Position numbers and translations under genes: made by a program
Notes under the pieces: model-generated
Seen by the model: the letters and a program-made list of their open reading frames with translations, nothing else
Databases searched by the model: none
Told to the model about the DNA's origin: nothing
Shown here: positions 28,801 to 36,043 of the stretch, one piece after another
Position numbering within the stretch: position 1 is the first letter of the stretch
Layout: every line of letters starts with the position of its first letter
Source: CTSOIL-112 sp049291875
GTDB taxonomy: Bacteria > Pseudomonadota > Gammaproteobacteria > Burkholderiales > Burkholderiaceae
Assembly: GCA_049291875.1 (NCBI GenBank)
Contig: JBATQE010000020.1
Span: forward strand, 1-64,000
DNA: 64,000 nt
Direction of reading: 5' to 3'

Positions 28801-28937
28801 CAGTGATCGGTGGTACGATCACATCAACCTTATTAACACTGGTAGTCGTACCGGTGGTGTACACCTTCCTTGACGATGGTGCAAGCAAAGTGCGACACTG
28901 GTGGGCGAATCGTCATGCAAGCCATAATGGCGCATGA
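25812..28937 (+). CDS. RND multidrug efflux transporter, HAE1/AcrB type
   Basis: A 1,041-residue inner-membrane proton antiporter with the standard two-fold layout: TM1 at about 13-30, porter domain, TM2-7, second periplasmic half and TM8-12. VDQFPDVEIP follows TM1, and the proton-relay Asp pair is in GLLIDDAIVVRENI (TM4). FSIVGFILLMGLVTKNAILLIDF in TM10-11 is also family-typical. It works with the adaptor just upstream and probably with the TolC protein two genes downstream. Overall character is nearer the MdtB/MexF-like drug pumps than the metal-ion CusA group, whose methionine ladder is not apparent. Confidence 0.93.
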   Translation: MWFTRVSIKNPVFAVMVVLGLVVLGIMGYKKMAVDQFPDVEIPVIVVQTTYSGASPASVENDISRPIEEAINTVGGIKTLTSRSYQGISVVIAQFEMNTNMDNALQDVRAKIDRVRRELPSNADDPIVTQNDPNSQPILSLVVSGSDNRSLRELTDIAENVIKPRLQTARGVGEINVLGGVNPQMNIVLDPNKMNALGIGINEIATAIKNANQELPAGVVKNQEKELTVQVKGRLKDEQDFRRLIIGTRGGQPVYLEQVAQVEDGIAEKKSAAMTDGQPTLSITIIKSSGTNTLEVADNVRTQMAQLQKSLPEDIKVSTRQDQTVSIRSSVNEVRNTIFEGAFLAILIVFLFLHSWRSTVITAVTLPVSIIGTFGFMYVLGYSINNLTLMALSLSVGLLIDDAIVVRENIVRHMQMGKDHYNAAIEGTQEIGLAVLATTLSIVAVFLPIGYMNGTIGQFFHQFGITVVIAVLLSMFVSFTLDPMLSSKWHDPDSERPLEQRTGARVLVWFERQVEAFSDAYQNMLKLALKHRIITLAIAAATFVISLMIVPIIGSEFVPQGDYSEMNVKFKTPVGTSLEQSTDKTRQVQAVLKEKFPEVDYSFARIGGGTNDNNVVSLYVKLKPVSERSRKVNALQGPMREELSKIAGIRLSKVTGQEGGPAGSNKRLIYNIQGPDLKRLEAYSTEVLAALKSVPGLMDLESSVAEKKPALDIVMDHQKAADLGVNSSAVSSVLAGMITGYKAGSWRAPNDRDYDIELRLPADQRTRPEDVVNMKITTGINTGTGEPIQIRVGDVADVRYGETATEIVRENLVRQIRIDGNPMNRSVGDVSKDIQSVLDRVKWEPGYGYSVAGDAQDSAESAGHAAAALGLAVIFIYMVLASQFNSFIQPVAIMSTLPLSLIGVFLALLMFNSTLNIFSIVGFILLMGLVTKNAILLIDFINQARAHGATRTEAILEAAHIRLRPILMTTLAMIFGMLPLALALGEGAEQRAPMGQAVIGGTITSTLLTLVVVPVVYTFLDDGASKVRHWWANRHASHNGA

Positions 28938-29013
28938 CGGATATGATTGGACAGGGCGACTTCTCATCCCGATGAAATTGAGTTGATTGATGCGTCTTAG
29001 AGAGGAGCATACG

Positions 29014-29712
29014 ATGAAACGAACCGCTTTATACAATATGGTGCAACAGCAAATCCGCCCGTGGGATGTGCACAATCGCGAGTTATTACGCTTATTGCAC
29101 AGTTTGCCGCGCGAAGATTTTTTACCGACCGAACTGCGTCCATTCGCCTACATGGACATCGAATTGCCGCTGGTGCTCAATGACGGCGACAACACCGGCA
29201 CCAAACTCATGCCGCCGCGCCTGCTCGCGCGCATGGTGCAGGAGTTGGACTTGCAAGGCACGGAAAACGTCGCGCTCGTCGGTTTGGGCGACGGCTATTT
29301 GGCGGCCTTGCTGGCCAAATTCGCGCGCACCGTGACCGCCTACGAAATCAACGAAAAAATCCTGCGCTTTGCGCAAAACAACCTGAACCAAGCGAATGTA
29401 CACAACGTCAATTATGAGTTGAGTAACGGCCTGAAAGCCAGCTCCGACAAATTCGACGTACTCGTGTTGGCCGGCAGCATCGCGCGCCTGACGCCCGCAT
29501 TGCTCAATAAAATCGCGGTCGGCGGACAAATGCTCGTCGTGGTCGGCGAACCGTCAGCGCCGATGATGAGCGCCGTACTGGTGACGCGCACCGATGAGCA
29601 ATCATGGGCGCAGAAAACCCTGTTTGAAACCATTCTGTCGCCGCTGTCCGACGACGAGCGCAAAAAAAGCGCAACCCCAACAGCGGGCAAAGTCTCTCAG
29701 TTCACCTTCTGA
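29014..29712 (+). CDS. Protein-L-isoaspartate O-methyltransferase-family protein of the tolC locus
   Basis: A 232-residue Rossmann-fold protein of the PCMT family: an N-terminal MVQQQIRPWDV and the SAM-binding region NVALVGLGDGYLAALLAKF. This differs from the usual GxGxGY loop of active Pcm (here GLGDGY), so activity on isoaspartate is uncertain. Genes of this type sit directly before tolC in many betaproteobacteria. The start at 29014 is set by AGAGGAG. Its TGA overlaps the tolC ATG by one base, so translation is coupled and the product may help outer-membrane assembly or quality control (inference). Confidence 0.85.
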   Translation: MKRTALYNMVQQQIRPWDVHNRELLRLLHSLPREDFLPTELRPFAYMDIELPLVLNDGDNTGTKLMPPRLLARMVQELDLQGTENVALVGLGDGYLAALLAKFARTVTAYEINEKILRFAQNNLNQANVHNVNYELSNGLKASSDKFDVLVLAGSIARLTPALLNKIAVGGQMLVVVGEPSAPMMSAVLVTRTDEQSWAQKTLFETILSPLSDDERKKSATPTAGKVSQFTF

Positions 29713-31154
29713 TGAAAGCCCCCATGCGTCATTCACGTTCGACTCCTCGACCAATGCGCCGCACCCGCACCTCATGGCGGCTCGCGGCGCTGCTGTGCGC
29801 CGTCAGCAGCGTCTGGCTCACCCAGCCCGCGCACGCCTACGACCTATGGCAGGCGTATCAGGACGCACAGCGCAACGACCCGACGTATCTCGCCAGTGCG
29901 GCGCAGAATGACGTATTGAATGCCCAAAAAGCCCAAGTGCGCGCCGCCGTACTGCCAACCGTCACCCTCTCGGGCGGCGTGTACAACACCCGCAAACAAT
30001 TTTGGGGCGAAACCAAAGCCGTGAATAGCCGCACGCATCCGGCCAGTCTAACCGTTGGTCTGAACCAGCCAATATTCGCGCTCGACAAACTGACCGCACT
30101 CAAACAAGTGGACGTACAGAGTTCCATCGTCGAGCTGAAAATCGCGCAAGCCAAACAAGAGCTGATCACCCGCGTGGTACAAGCCTATTTCAGCGCATGG
30201 CTGACCGAGCACAATGCGCGCGTCGCCGACAATGTGGCCAAAGCCGCCGAGCGCCAGTTGGAAATGGCCAAGAAAAACTTCGAGATCGGCAACACCACCG
30301 TGATCGACACGCAAGAAGCAGAAACCGTCTGGCACAATGCGCAAGCCTCGCTGATCAACGCGCATACCACGTGGGACAACGCCAAATCCGCGCTCGAACT
30401 ACTGACCGGACGTGCGATTAACGAGCCGTTATCCAACATCCGCGCGCCCCTCAAGCTCAAAATGCCCGTACCGGGCAGCGCCGACTCATGGGTAGAGCAA
30501 GCCAAACAAAACAATTACAACGTACAAATTGCCCAGCTCAACTACCGATTCAACACCTTGGACACCACGCGCATCGGGCAAAAACGCCTACCGCAAATCA
30601 ACGTCGTGGCCAAACGCACTTGGGGTAACACCAACTTGCAACGCGAGCCGGACGAGCAGTCCGCCGTGACCACCGTTGGCCTCGAACTATCCATGCCGAT
30701 TTTCGATGGCGGCCTGATCGGCGGCCAAGTGCGCGAAGCGCAAGCGCAGGAAAACATCAGCTTCCAAACCCTGCGCGCCACGCAGCAAAACGTTGCACAA
30801 AGCACGCGTGCAGCGTATAACCAAGCGGTGAGCGGTTTGGCCACCATCAATGCACTGGAAAGCGCGCGCGGCGCGGCGCAAAAGTCCGCCGACTCAAACA
30901 TCCTCGGCTACCAACTCGGTATGCGCATCAATATCGACGTATTGAACGCGCAAAATGCCTACGCACAAGCGCAATACAACCTCGCGCAAGCGCAGTACAA
31001 CACGATTTTAGGCAATGTGAATTTAAAAGCCGCGATCGGGCAATTGGGTGACGATGATGTTCAATACATCAATGCCCTGTTGAGTCACGCGAATACCAGC
31101 GATAGCAGCGATACCAACAACAGCAACGCGCAGCCAACCCTACCTAAAAAGTAA
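29712..31154 (+). CDS. tolC: TolC-family outer membrane channel
   Basis: A 480-residue protein with a signal peptide (cleavage after about residue 42, PAHA-YDLWQAY) and two repeated OEP domains rich in alternating Ala, Gln and Asn helices. YDLWQAYQDAQRNDPTYLAS is the family start. TolC forms a trimer spanning the outer membrane and periplasm and accepts RND or ABC pumps; it is two genes after the RND pump. The C-terminal ~35 residues are a Ser/Asn-rich tail. It begins one base inside the upstream stop codon. A terminator follows. Confidence 0.94.
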   Translation: MKAPMRHSRSTPRPMRRTRTSWRLAALLCAVSSVWLTQPAHAYDLWQAYQDAQRNDPTYLASAAQNDVLNAQKAQVRAAVLPTVTLSGGVYNTRKQFWGETKAVNSRTHPASLTVGLNQPIFALDKLTALKQVDVQSSIVELKIAQAKQELITRVVQAYFSAWLTEHNARVADNVAKAAERQLEMAKKNFEIGNTTVIDTQEAETVWHNAQASLINAHTTWDNAKSALELLTGRAINEPLSNIRAPLKLKMPVPGSADSWVEQAKQNNYNVQIAQLNYRFNTLDTTRIGQKRLPQINVVAKRTWGNTNLQREPDEQSAVTTVGLELSMPIFDGGLIGGQVREAQAQENISFQTLRATQQNVAQSTRAAYNQAVSGLATINALESARGAAQKSADSNILGYQLGMRINIDVLNAQNAYAQAQYNLAQAQYNTILGNVNLKAAIGQLGDDDVQYINALLSHANTSDSSDTNNSNAQPTLPKK

Positions 31155-31155
31155 C

Positions 31156-31187
31156 AAAAAGCCGACTGACAAATCAGTCGGCTTTTT
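31156..31187. terminator. Terminator of tolC operon (bidirectional)
   Basis: AAAAAGCCGACTGA - CAAA - TCAGTCGGCTTTTT, a perfect 14-bp stem 2 bases after the tolC stop, between convergent genes. Confidence 0.9.
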
Positions 31188-31212
31188 GTTTCTATATGGA
31201 TTCACTTCAATC

Positions 31213-32340
31213 TCACGGCGCCGTTGCCACCACGGGTCGTTCTCCGGCGGTGGTTTTCAATTCCAGACCTTGACCGTTGCGCTGAATGCTCAATTTCACC
31301 GCTTCACCCGGTTTGAGCTGCGCTACGACATTAACCATGCTGTTGACATCAATGATATCCGTATCATTGATCTTGGTCAAAATATCACCCACTTGCACGC
31401 CCGCTTGCGCCGCCGGCCCGTTGGTCGCGACACTGGCGATGATGACGCCGCTGGCGTTGGGCAAATTGAAGGCTTTGGCCATTTGCGGGGTGATGTTTTG
31501 GCTGCTTGCGCCGATATAGCCGCGCGAGACTTTACCGGTTTTGATCAGCTCTTCGGCCACTTCTTGCAAGGTTGAGACCGGAATGGCAAAGCCAACACCG
31601 GCGTTACCGGTGTTGTTGCCCGTGCCAGAATTGACGATGAAGTTGTTGATGCCGACCAGATTGCCATTGGAGTCGATCAACGCACCACCCGAGTTACCCT
31701 CGTTGATCGCCGCGTCGGTCTGGATGAAATTTTCAAAGGTATTCACGCCCATTTTCGTGCGGTGCAGCGCCGAAACAATACCCATGGAGACGCTTTGTCC
31801 GACGTCGAACGGATTGCCAATGGCCAAAACCACGTCACCCACGCGCAATTCATCTTCGCGCCCCATGGTGATGGAGGTGAGATCAGGCAAATCGATTTTT
31901 AACACGGCCAAATCATTGTCCGGATCAACGCCGACCAGCTTTGCCGCTGCATCGCGGTTGTCATCCAGCACCACTTGAATCTGCGTCGCGCCGGAAATCA
32001 CGTGCTGGTTGGTGACGATGTAACCTTGCTTATCGATAATCACGCCCGAGCCGCTGCCTTTTTCAATGCCCGCGGTCGCGCTATTGGTGGTGTAAATGCG
32101 CACGACGGAAGGAATGGCTTTGGCCACCGCTTCATGGTAGGATAGGCCGGCCAGATTGGCCGGTGCTTGCTTGAAAGTCAGATTCGCGTTCGGATCGGCC
32201 TGCTTCACCGCGACACTGCCGCGCCCCAGCGTGGATAGGTTGAACGGCAACCACTGCGGTTTGAGCGTGATGACGATGAACGCCAGCAAGACCAATACCG
32301 TCACGATTTGTGTTAACCCTAACCAAACTTTTTTGAACAT
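31213..32340 (-). CDS. HtrA/DegS-type membrane-anchored serine protease
   Basis: A 375-residue S1C protease. An N-terminal membrane anchor (about 9-26) is followed by the trypsin-like domain with His113 (VTNQHVIS), Asp143 (NDLAVLKID) and Ser217 (GNSGGALID), and one C-terminal PDZ domain (about 270-365, RGYIGASSQNITPQM, GPAAQAGVQVGDILTKI). One anchor and a single PDZ match DegS/HhoB-like periplasmic quality-control or stress-signalling proteases rather than free DegP with two PDZ domains. The start at 32340 overlaps the start codon of the divergent NIF3 gene. Confidence 0.92.
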   Translation of the reverse strand: MFKKVWLGLTQIVTVLVLLAFIVITLKPQWLPFNLSTLGRGSVAVKQADPNANLTFKQAPANLAGLSYHEAVAKAIPSVVRIYTTNSATAGIEKGSGSGVIIDKQGYIVTNQHVISGATQIQVVLDDNRDAAAKLVGVDPDNDLAVLKIDLPDLTSITMGREDELRVGDVVLAIGNPFDVGQSVSMGIVSALHRTKMGVNTFENFIQTDAAINEGNSGGALIDSNGNLVGINNFIVNSGTGNNTGNAGVGFAIPVSTLQEVAEELIKTGKVSRGYIGASSQNITPQMAKAFNLPNASGVIIASVATNGPAAQAGVQVGDILTKINDTDIIDVNSMVNVVAQLKPGEAVKLSIQRNGQGLELKTTAGERPVVATAP

Positions 32341-33085
32341 GAACCGTACCCAATTACTCAATGAAATCGAACTGTTGCTGAATCCCTCACAGTTCAAAGA
32401 TTATGCCCCGAATGGACTGCAAGTCCAAGGCAGGGACAGTATAACGAAAATTGCCTGCGCTGTCACAGCAAGTCAGGCCGTGATCGATGCCGCCGCCGAT
32501 TGGGACGCCGATGCGTTGCTTGTACACCACGGTTATTTTTGGCGCGGCGAAGACGCCAGCATCGTCGGCATGAAATACCAACGCGTGCGTCGCCTGATCG
32601 AAGCCAACATCAACCTCATCGCCTACCATTTACCGCTGGACGCGCACCCCACGCTGGGCAATAACGCCCAACTCGCGCACAAGCTCGGCTTGAGCGTCAG
32701 TGGGCAATCACCGACCGAACCGCTGGTCTGGTGCGGCACACACGATGGCAACCCAACGCTGGCGCATTTTTGCCAAATGGCCGAGACCGCACTGGGACGC
32801 AAACCACTATTGATTGGCGACACACACGCCCACCTCGGACGTGTCGCATGGTGCACCGGCGGTGCGCAAGACTACATCCACGAGGCCGCACTTCTCGGCG
32901 CAAACACCTACATCTCCGGCGAAATCTCCGAGCGTACCTACCACGAAGCGCGCGAACTGGGCATCAACTACCTCGCCTGCGGCCACCACGCCACCGAACG
33001 CTACGGCATACAAGCGCTGGGCAAACACCTATCGGCGCAGTTTGGGCTGGAATACCGCTTCATCGACGAAGACAATCCGGTTTAA
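32339..33085 (+). CDS. NIF3-family dinuclear metal-binding protein
   Basis: A 248-residue NIF3/YbgI family protein (also labelled GTP cyclohydrolase I type 2 homologue). The metal-binding His residues appear in VHHGYFW, YHLPLDAHP and the C-terminal CGHHATERYG. It forms toroidal hexamers in known structures; its biochemical role is unsettled. The N-terminus MNRTQLLNEIELLLNP is the family start, so the ATG at 32339 is probably right although no ribosome site precedes it. Head-to-head with the HtrA gene, a neighbour seen in other betaproteobacteria. yigZ follows 9 bases later. Confidence 0.92.
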   Translation: MNRTQLLNEIELLLNPSQFKDYAPNGLQVQGRDSITKIACAVTASQAVIDAAADWDADALLVHHGYFWRGEDASIVGMKYQRVRRLIEANINLIAYHLPLDAHPTLGNNAQLAHKLGLSVSGQSPTEPLVWCGTHDGNPTLAHFCQMAETALGRKPLLIGDTHAHLGRVAWCTGGAQDYIHEAALLGANTYISGEISERTYHEARELGINYLACGHHATERYGIQALGKHLSAQFGLEYRFIDEDNPV

Positions 33086-33094
33086 TCAACATCT

Positions 33095-33658
33095 ATGCAG
33101 CAAATCCTAAGCAGTGGCTTCGCCGAACAAACCATCCAAAAATCACGCTTCATCGCCCGCGCCGCCTACGCCGACAGTGAACAGTCCGTCGCGGCCATGC
33201 TACGCCAACTCGCTAGCGACTACCCCAACGCCAGCCACCTCGCCTATGCCTATCGCATCCAAACGCCCGACGGCATCATCCTACGCTTTTCCGACGACGG
33301 CGAACCTTCCGGCACCGCAGGCAAACCCATCATCCCGCATCTCGAAGGACGCGAACTCATCAATATCTGCGTTGGCGTGATTCGCTACTACGGCGGTATC
33401 AATCTGGGGACGGGCGGACTGGCGCGCGCCTACGCGGGTACGGCGAAAATGGCACTGGACAACGCCACTTTTAGCGAATTCATCGAACAAGCCGAATACG
33501 AACTCACGCTCAACTACAAACAAATCGACAGATTCAAGCGGGATTTAGCGCAGCTCGGCGGTGAATTGATTCATGCCGAATTTGCCGATGTGGTACACGC
33601 GTGGGTGCGCGTGCCGATTAGCGAATGGGATGCGTTGCGCGACAAATACGCTGTTTAA
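33095..33658 (+). CDS. yigZ: YigZ/IMPACT-family protein
   Basis: This 187-residue protein has the UPF0029/IMPACT N-terminal domain: KSRFIARA, HLAYAYRI, RFSDDGEPSGTAGKPI, VIRYYGGINLGTGGLARAY. The C-terminal ~60 residues form the second alpha/beta domain. The E. coli YigZ structure is known but the role is not; eukaryotic IMPACT regulates Gcn2 kinase. Probably translated with NIF3 (9-base gap). It is the chromosomal gene flanking the integron cassette insertion on the left. Confidence 0.92.
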   Translation: MQQILSSGFAEQTIQKSRFIARAAYADSEQSVAAMLRQLASDYPNASHLAYAYRIQTPDGIILRFSDDGEPSGTAGKPIIPHLEGRELINICVGVIRYYGGINLGTGGLARAYAGTAKMALDNATFSEFIEQAEYELTLNYKQIDRFKRDLAQLGGELIHAEFADVVHAWVRVPISEWDALRDKYAV

Positions 33659-33745
33659 TATTAGGTTTCACCAATTGATTCAGTAGCTTGTAGGGTGTAA
33701 ATCATTTCCGATTGGCACACAAAAAACATCGGATACAAACAAAAA

Positions 33746-33771
33746 GGTGGGCAAATTAAAATTTGCCCACC
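33746..33771. terminator. Hairpin after yigZ (GTGGGCAAAT element)
   Basis: GGTGGGCAAAT - TAAA - ATTTGCCCACC, an 11-bp perfect stem 87 bases after yigZ, flanked by GTAGGGTG upstream and CCCTAC just after. Elements of this GTAGGGTGGGCA type are widely scattered in proteobacterial genomes; here it may end the yigZ transcript and part the chromosome from the cassette region. Confidence 0.6.
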
Positions 33772-33860
33772 CTACTTGCTCTTTTATTGACTTGGCTAAC
33801 GGTATCTACGGTATCGAGGCTACGCGCTTACGAAATATGTTGATCGATTTGTTAATTTAC

Positions 33861-33929
33861 GCCTAACGTCTGAATTGAGCGGCCTCGCGCGGCTTTTCGT
33901 GCGAGATCCTTTCGAATGATGGGTTCGGC
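33861..33929 (-). repeat. attC site of the nuclease cassette
   Basis: A 69-base site starting just after the nuclease stop. On the minus strand, R'' GCCGAAC (33929-33923) and R' GTTAGGC (33867-33861), with partly complementary inner arms around CTCGC / GCGAG. The recombination point is after the G at 33867. R' differs from the cassette's own expected GTTCGGC, as it should if the six bases after G come from the chromosome or a former next cassette. Confidence 0.8.
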
Positions 33930-33936
33930 GTCATAG

Positions 33937-35172
33937 TCATTGCGGAGTTGGCACATCGAATACCAAGATGGTCAGCAGCAACTCGCGATTGGTATCGTCT
34001 CTGTGGGAGAAGCAATACCGAAAGCGAGTCTCTGTGTTCCCGGCAATTTCGCGCTTGAAGTTCGGGTGCTGCTTTACGGTTTCTGGAACAGCCGCCAATA
34101 CGCGGGAAAAATCGCGATTCCGATTGAAGATGATTACAGCGGTCTTGGTATCGCGCCAAGAGCTATATCCCAGTAATTGATCAATTGTCTCGGTCAACTT
34201 CTTGGAGCCACCCCAGAATTTGCACTCGGCAATGAAGATATTTCTGTCTCCAGAGCGAACCAGAATGTCAGTTTTTCCCTCGTAATTGAATGTCTCGCCT
34301 GTTGCTTGGCCTTCGTAGTGCCCATTCAACTGCACCAAAAAATGGGTACGCAGCGCCTCTTCATCCATGTGGTGGAATGCCGACGGACTCCGTTCCATTA
34401 CATGAACCATATTGTCGAGCACGTCCAAAATGTGCTTGTAATCTTCATTGTTTAGAACTGGCTCAGGCTTATAGGGCGTGGAGCTTGCTGAGGGCATGGC
34501 CGGCGCGATCTTTCTCTTAACTTCCGGGGCGGCAAAGGTACGCTGGATCCCATCGCGCTGTTTCATTTTGAAGCCGAGAGCGCCAACTAGATTGCGGTCC
34601 GCGAGCAGCTTCTGCCGACGCGCCTCTATGGCGGTCTTGGCGCGCTGAAATAACTGCTGATTCAATCCAGCGGCGTTGGTTCGGAGCATGCTGAGATAGG
34701 ACTGAATGTCGCTAATCGTTTGGTTAATGGATTGCTGCACTCCCTCAGCGCTCAAGTCTGTACCCGAAATGCGAAGAACGAGCGCATTGGGGCGGACTTC
34801 CGCTCTCGGTGGATTCAACGTGTACGAGGTAGGCTGCACACGAAACACTTCGGCGTCCCCGGTGAACGGGATTTCGACTTCCACTTCTGTCCCTGGAACG
34901 TATACCGGCCGACTCCGGTCGTCGATCCAGCGTCTTGGGTCATGGCGGACATCGATCTTTGTTTCGCGTTGATCTACGACGATTTCCTCGGTTATGAGCG
35001 CAGGGACTTCAACGTTGAACTTTGACTCGAAGTACCGTGCTAGGTCATCAACTGCGGTGTTGAGCAAGCGGTCGCCGTTTACGGCTGCAATTTCCTCCGC
35101 CATCTTTTGAAGTTGATTACGCTCGACTGAAAACCAGTCAGCATCGGAGAAGAGATATTGGCGATCGCGCAT
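33937..35172 (-). CDS. PD-(D/E)XK nuclease-like protein on a gene cassette
   Basis: A 411-residue protein I do not recognise by name. The C-terminal part holds the PD-(D/E)XK core: Glu271/272 on a helix, Asp302 in GKTDILVRSGDRN, Glu316-Cys-Lys318 in FIAECKFWGGSK, and Gln332 in DQLLGY. This is the order seen in Mrr/restriction-like endonucleases. Residues 1-105 are a charged N-terminal region, 140-200 are helical, and 215-245 form a Pro/Ala linker. No methyltransferase neighbours it, which argues against ordinary type II restriction and for a type IV-like or phage-defence nuclease (inference). No ribosome site precedes the ATG. Confidence 0.75.
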   Translation of the reverse strand: MRDRQYLFSDADWFSVERNQLQKMAEEIAAVNGDRLLNTAVDDLARYFESKFNVEVPALITEEIVVDQRETKIDVRHDPRRWIDDRSRPVYVPGTEVEVEIPFTGDAEVFRVQPTSYTLNPPRAEVRPNALVLRISGTDLSAEGVQQSINQTISDIQSYLSMLRTNAAGLNQQLFQRAKTAIEARRQKLLADRNLVGALGFKMKQRDGIQRTFAAPEVKRKIAPAMPSASSTPYKPEPVLNNEDYKHILDVLDNMVHVMERSPSAFHHMDEEALRTHFLVQLNGHYEGQATGETFNYEGKTDILVRSGDRNIFIAECKFWGGSKKLTETIDQLLGYSSWRDTKTAVIIFNRNRDFSRVLAAVPETVKQHPNFKREIAGNTETRFRYCFSHRDDTNRELLLTILVFDVPTPQ

Positions 35173-35197
35173 GATTGGCCAGTGTGTGAGTTATGAC

Positions 35198-35252
35198 GCC
35201 GAACGTTGAAATCAGCGGCGCCAAAGGCGTCCGCTGGATTGACTAGTTGGGC
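35198..35252 (-). repeat. attC site of the blaOXA cassette
   Basis: A 55-base imperfect palindrome overlapping the last codons of blaOXA. On the minus strand R'' GCCCAAC (35252-35246), inner arms AATCCAGCGG and CCGCTGATTT, then R' GTTCGGC (35204-35198). Short 59-base-element form, as known for OXA-2-group cassettes. The R' core has C where the GTTRRRY consensus has a purine; this base belongs to the next cassette, whose own R'' carries the matching change. Confidence 0.85.
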
Positions 35253-36043
35253 GGCAACGCGTCGATAGAGTGGAGGATTGCCCGCACGATTGCCTCTCTT
35301 TTGAAAAGATCATCCATTCTGTTTGGCGTATCGATATTCAATGCGAAGAATACGGCGCCGGTAGGCCACTCAACCCATCCCACCCACCAGCCAAACCTAC
35401 CTTCCCAGCCAGTCTTTGCGCGCAGAATCCAGTTGCGCCCGGCTTCCGTAATCATGAGATCTTTGACCAAGCGCTGATGCTCTACCCGAAATGGCAATTC
35501 ATTTCGATAGAGTTTTCTGAGAAACGAAATCTGTTCGTACGCAGAAATTTCTAGAGTGCCATCTATCCAATAATCGCCTTTGCTTGTCGAAGGGTCGGCG
35601 TTGCCATAACCTATTTGCTTTAAATAGCGTTTGGCTTTTTCCTCACCGATCTCTCTTGCAAATAGCTCATAAACCCAGACCGTAGAGTTTCGCATAGCTG
35701 ATCGCAAGTTTTGGTCTTGATTGTGTCCTGCAAAGCTTCGTTTAATACCGTCCCATCGGAAAACCTGGAACTCATCACGAACAGCACCTACATCAAGTGC
35801 AAAAAGTGTGTGTGGAATCTTGAATGTTGATGCAGGCGAGTAACGTTTTGTCGCCCGTGCTTGATCAAAAACCGATAGGATGCGATCTGCTTGACGTTCG
35901 TCTGCCACAACTATCGTGCCTTTGGCTTGGTAATCGTCGAAGAACTTCTTCCAGTCAGAACGTTCTAGCGTGCCTTCTTGTGCATGCGCGAAAGTGGCAA
36001 AAATAAGAGTGGAGAAAAATATTGCAAAGATTCGGATTGTCAT
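35243..36043 (-). CDS. blaOXA: Class D beta-lactamase, OXA-2/OXA-46 group
   Basis: A 266-residue exported serine beta-lactamase. Signal peptide about 1-21 (ending AHA-Q). Active-site residues are all present: Ser72-Thr-Phe-Lys75, Ser120-Thr-Val122, Tyr146-Gly-Asn148, Trp159, Lys210-Thr-Gly212. From memory it resembles both OXA-2 and OXA-46 but equals neither, so it may be a less common allele. Substrate range is not predictable here beyond penicillins and oxacillin-like drugs. The start at 36043 has AAGGAAAAG upstream and overlaps the stop of a 25-codon leader ORF (TAATG). Carried on the first integron cassette. Confidence 0.93.
   Translation of the reverse strand: MTIRIFAIFFSTLIFATFAHAQEGTLERSDWKKFFDDYQAKGTIVVADERQADRILSVFDQARATKRYSPASTFKIPHTLFALDVGAVRDEFQVFRWDGIKRSFAGHNQDQNLRSAMRNSTVWVYELFAREIGEEKAKRYLKQIGYGNADPSTSKGDYWIDGTLEISAYEQISFLRKLYRNELPFRVEHQRLVKDLMITEAGRNWILRAKTGWEGRFGWWVGWVEWPTGAVFFALNIDTPNRMDDLFKREAIVRAILHSIDALPPN

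Noticed and set aside
33700..33864. A plus-strand open frame ending at 33866 (…RNMLIDLLIYA) next to the cassette boundary
   Set aside because: It has no start codon with a ribosome site, and its upstream part reads through the GTGGGCAAAT hairpin repeat, a common source of spurious ORFs.
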